Shown here: piece after piece, positions 12,131 to 13,597 of the stretch
Position numbering within the stretch: the first letter of the stretch is position 1
Layout of the letters: every line of letters begins with the position of its first letter
Assembly: GCA_016214445.1 (NCBI GenBank)
Contig: JACROM010000031.1
Span: 9,490-23,086, forward strand
DNA from: Microcaldota archaeon
Lineage (GTDB): Archaea; Micrarchaeota; Micrarchaeia; Norongarragalinales; Norongarragalinaceae
Length of the DNA stretch: 13,597 nt
Reading direction: 5' to 3'
Program-made: the position numbers and the translations under genes
Notes under the pieces: model-generated
The model's database searches: none
Told to the model about the DNA's origin: nothing
Seen by the model: only the letters and a program-made list of their open reading frames with translations

Positions 12131-12954
12131 GCGAACTTGAAAAGGCAAAGGAAGACGTCGAAGTAGTCAGGAAGCAGGTGCAGAGCCTCGTCCTGAAGAA
12201 CAAGGAGGCTCTTGCGAACATGCGCGAATTGTACGCTACTGCTAAGTCTGAAAAGGAGAAGAGGGACGGCGAGAACGCGAAAGTCAAGGAGCTCAAGGGA
12301 CAGAAGGCAAAAGCAGAAGAAGCAGTGGCTAAAGCCAAGGAGGCCATGGACAAGAGCGACGCCGCGCTGAAGAACCTCCAGGAAATGGACAACCCGCGCG
12401 AACTGAAGAGGCAGATAGAACAACTTGAATGGATACAGCAGACCGAAGCCTCGCCCAAGGAAGAAAAAGAGTTAAGCAAGAAGATTAACGACTTGCGGAA
12501 AAAACTTCCGGCAGCCGAGGAAAAGAGCGGCGCCTTCGCGGAACGCGCAAAAGTGAGGGACGAATTGAGGAAGGCAAACGCCGCTGCAAGGGAAACCAGG
12601 GAAAAAATGCGCGAAACCGCGAAGAAAAGCGACGAACATCATGCGACGTACGTGAAAGCGCTCAAGAAAGCGTCCGCTCTTCAGGAAAAGCTCAGCGAGG
12701 CTTTCAAGGATTTGGACCAGAAGCGCGCCCTGCTCAAGACAGAACGCGACGAGTTCGACCAGATGCGCGGCGAAATCCGCCAGCAGGCGAAGGAAGAACG
12801 CGAAAAGGAACGGAAGGAACAGGAATCCATCGAAAGAAGGCAGAAACAAAAAGCCACAGAAATGGGAAAGGAAGCCCTCGAGGGTTTCAAAAAAGGAAAA
12901 AAACTCACTCTTGAAGACCTGCAGGCCATACAGGAAGCGGGACTAGTCGGATGA
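12127..12954 (+). CDS. Long coiled-coil protein (COG1340-like)
   Basis: 275 residues, almost entirely heptad-rich helix of Lys, Glu, Ala and Leu (about 1-250). A central segment, RELKRQIEQLEWIQQTEASP followed by EEKELSKKINDLRKKL (about 91-126), is the signature of the archaeal COG1340 coiled-coil family (Leu-Glu-Trp-x-x-Gln-Thr). A short non-coiled end follows (KGKKLTLEDLQAIQEAGLVG), which resembles the short terminal helix of DNA-damage-type or scaffold proteins. Role unknown; it is common in archaea and likely structural. ATGA overlaps at both ends tie it to the upstream and downstream ORFs. Confidence 0.85.
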   Translation: MSELEKAKEDVEVVRKQVQSLVLKNKEALANMRELYATAKSEKEKRDGENAKVKELKGQKAKAEEAVAKAKEAMDKSDAALKNLQEMDNPRELKRQIEQLEWIQQTEASPKEEKELSKKINDLRKKLPAAEEKSGAFAERAKVRDELRKANAAARETREKMRETAKKSDEHHATYVKALKKASALQEKLSEAFKDLDQKRALLKTERDEFDQMRGEIRQQAKEEREKERKEQESIERRQKQKATEMGKEALEGFKKGKKLTLEDLQAIQEAGLVG

Positions 12955-13214
12955 CGCGGGAAAACGAACAGGCCGTTTCAGTTTACGACAAAATAGCCGA
13001 AAGCTACGCCAAAACGTTTTCAGAACCGCCGGAATACATAAACGAGTTTTTGACTTTGATTCCGAGGGGCGGAAAAGTTCTTGATGCGGGTTGCGGACCG
13101 GGCTTCGGCGCTGCCCACATCGCGCGAAACGGTTTTGAAGTAACCGCCAAAACAATAAAAAAAGCAGGGAGAGGGAGTCGAACCCCCTTGTTCCGCTGTC
13201 TGCATTTACCTTAA
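12951..13214 (+). pseudogene. N-terminal fragment of a class I SAM-dependent methyltransferase
   Basis: It starts at ATG 12951, overlapping the coiled-coil stop (ATGA). Residues 8-66 are normal for the family: YDKIAESYAKTF, then motif I KVLDAGCGPGFGAAHIA and GFEVTA, the strand before the acidic residue that binds the SAM ribose. At about 13147 the similarity stops: the frame runs through an A-rich tract into the antisense of the tRNA-Cys gene and ends at 13214 with KAGRGSRTPLFRC, which is tRNA sequence. About two thirds of a normal methyltransferase (motif II onward) is missing, so it cannot be an active enzyme. The break lies against the 3' end of the tRNA, suggesting a rearrangement or integration boundary. 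Confidence 0.8.
13157..13163 (-). terminator. Oligo-T terminator of tRNA-Cys
   Basis: Seven T residues on the minus strand start at the discriminator base and follow the acceptor stem directly. Confidence 0.6.
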
Positions 13215-13321
13215 GTTTCTTTCTTTTCGGCAGCCCGCCTTTTCTTTTGGCGGGCGACCGAAAGTTTCTTTCTTTTCGGTAGGCCGCATTTTCTTTCTTC
13301 CAAAGAAAGAAAAGGCGACCC
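13198..13321 (-). other. tRNA-Cys intron (124 nt, position 37/38)
   Basis: At the splice site CTGC pairs perfectly with GCAG as the 4-bp central helix, with bulges AGG and ACA, each cut after the second base. No clear inner helix follows, so it is a slightly relaxed bulge-helix-bulge. The interior has a perfect 11-bp oligopyrimidine/oligopurine hairpin (13289-13299 with 13303-13313) and a 7-bp GC stem (13233-13239 with 13249-13255) whose loop, on the RNA strand, is AAAAGAAAA. No ORF for a homing endonuclease is present. Confidence 0.85.
13213..13279. repeat. 18-bp direct repeat inside the tRNA-Cys intron
   Basis: AAGTTTCTTTCTTTTCGG occurs exactly at 13213-13230 and again at 13262-13279. Each copy sits next to a hairpin, so the intron looks partly duplicated. 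Confidence 0.9.
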
Positions 13322-13391
13322 CTGCAGGCGGACGCGTGGCCGTTCCGCCATCCCTGCATTGACTAGACAAGAGAAAATAATGGCGGACAGG

Positions 13392-13400
13392 GTTTATAAT
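13392..13400 (-). promoter_or_regulatory. TATA box of tRNA-Cys
   Basis: The minus strand reads ATTATAAAC, centred about 39 bases before the mature tRNA, implying a short 5' leader removed by RNase P. Confidence 0.5.
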
Positions 13401-13464
13401 TACAGAATCCACGCTTCAGAACAAGGGAAAGACACAACGGACAAGAAATGAAAAAATCGTAAGG

Positions 13465-13559
13465 GGTTAGTTTTCTAGGCAAAAAATGTCAAACCTAAGT
13501 TTACAGTGAGCTAGTTTTTTCACGAGCTTTCAAGTCCAATCTACGTCTAGAAACTAACC
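13465..13559. repeat. 95-bp inverted-repeat element near the right edge
   Basis: GGTTAGTTTTCTAG (13465-13478) is the reverse complement of CTAGAAACTAACC (13547-13559) apart from one extra T. The 68 bases between are AT-rich and include a smaller GTGA/TCAC palindrome around T6 (13507-13522). Apart from this and the tRNA promoter I see no gene in 13358-13597. Confidence 0.6.
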
Positions 13560-13597
13560 AAAACCACAACCAATTTATGTATGCTCTAATTGTTTTA

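Larger units (their letters stand above)
13163..13357 (-). tRNA. tRNA-Cys(GCA) with a 124-nt intron
   Basis: The exons on the minus strand are 13357-13322 and 13197-13163 (71 nt joined). Acceptor GCAGGGA pairs with TCCCTGC, followed by discriminator T, the expected identity base for Cys. The D stem is GCG/CGC with a GG in the loop. The anticodon stem is TCCGC with GCGGA (39-43), and the loop is CT-GCA-G-A, giving anticodon GCA. The variable region is ACAA, the T stem GGGGG with CCCTC (one G-T pair), and the T loop TTCGACT. CCA is not encoded. A TATA box lies at 13392-13400. Confidence 0.9.

Overview
The window is chromosomal DNA of an archaeon. It carries archaeal aEF-1beta, a RibL-type FAD synthase, a four-CxxC zinc-ribbon protein, Orc1/Cdc6, a UbiA/DGGGP-synthase-like prenyltransferase, an archaeal-branch Obg/YchF GTPase, an OB-fold protein and a COG1340-like coiled-coil protein. 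Two tRNA genes have bulge-helix-bulge introns, and promoters are TATA-type. Genes are short and tightly packed, with many Lys/Glu/Arg-rich unrecognised proteins. That fits an uncultured lineage, possibly DPANN-like, but I cannot place it further from sequence alone.

Layout. 1-900: an open-ended stretch with conflicting coding and RNA-folding signals, then two small Lys/Glu-rich ORFs in one frame separated by a TAG. 940-3107 (+): an HD-domain phosphohydrolase, a 52-aa ORF and a soluble family-2 glycosyltransferase. 3104-4433 (-): zinc-ribbon protein, RibL, possible small ORF, aEF-1beta and an AdoMet-decarboxylase-like protein, a translation/cofactor cluster reading right to left. 4499-4978 (+): an unrecognised protein divergent from that cluster. 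5118-5336 (+): tRNA-Arg(GCG) with two introns. 5366-6425 (+): an Obg/YchF-type GTPase with a TGS domain, broken by loss of the G4 region and a frameshift. 6431-7749 (+): two tandem alpha/beta hydrolases; the second is preceded by a copied scrap of the GTPase gene's 3' end. 7754-8806 (-): Orc1/Cdc6, divergent from ubiA at 8860-9690 (+) with one TTAAAA box midway between their start codons. 9726-10010 (-): OB-fold protein. 10115-11499 (+): an unrecognised protein and an M24B Xaa-Pro peptidase. 11720-13150 (+): three coupled ORFs (histone-fold-like, coiled coil, methyltransferase start). The methyltransferase is cut off at the 3' end of tRNA-Cys(GCA) (13163-13357, -), which has a 124-nt intron. 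13358-13597: tRNA promoter and a 95-bp inverted repeat, no gene.

The most unusual material is in the tRNA genes. Two unrelated tRNAs carry long introns built from the same modules in the same order: an oligopyrimidine/oligopurine hairpin, then a 7-bp GC-rich stem whose loop contains AAAAGAAAA. Also notable are the hydrolase duplication scar, an AdoMet-decarboxylase homologue lacking the processing His, an identical 16-nt translation-start leader on two unrelated genes, and the equidistant cdc6/ubiA promoter.
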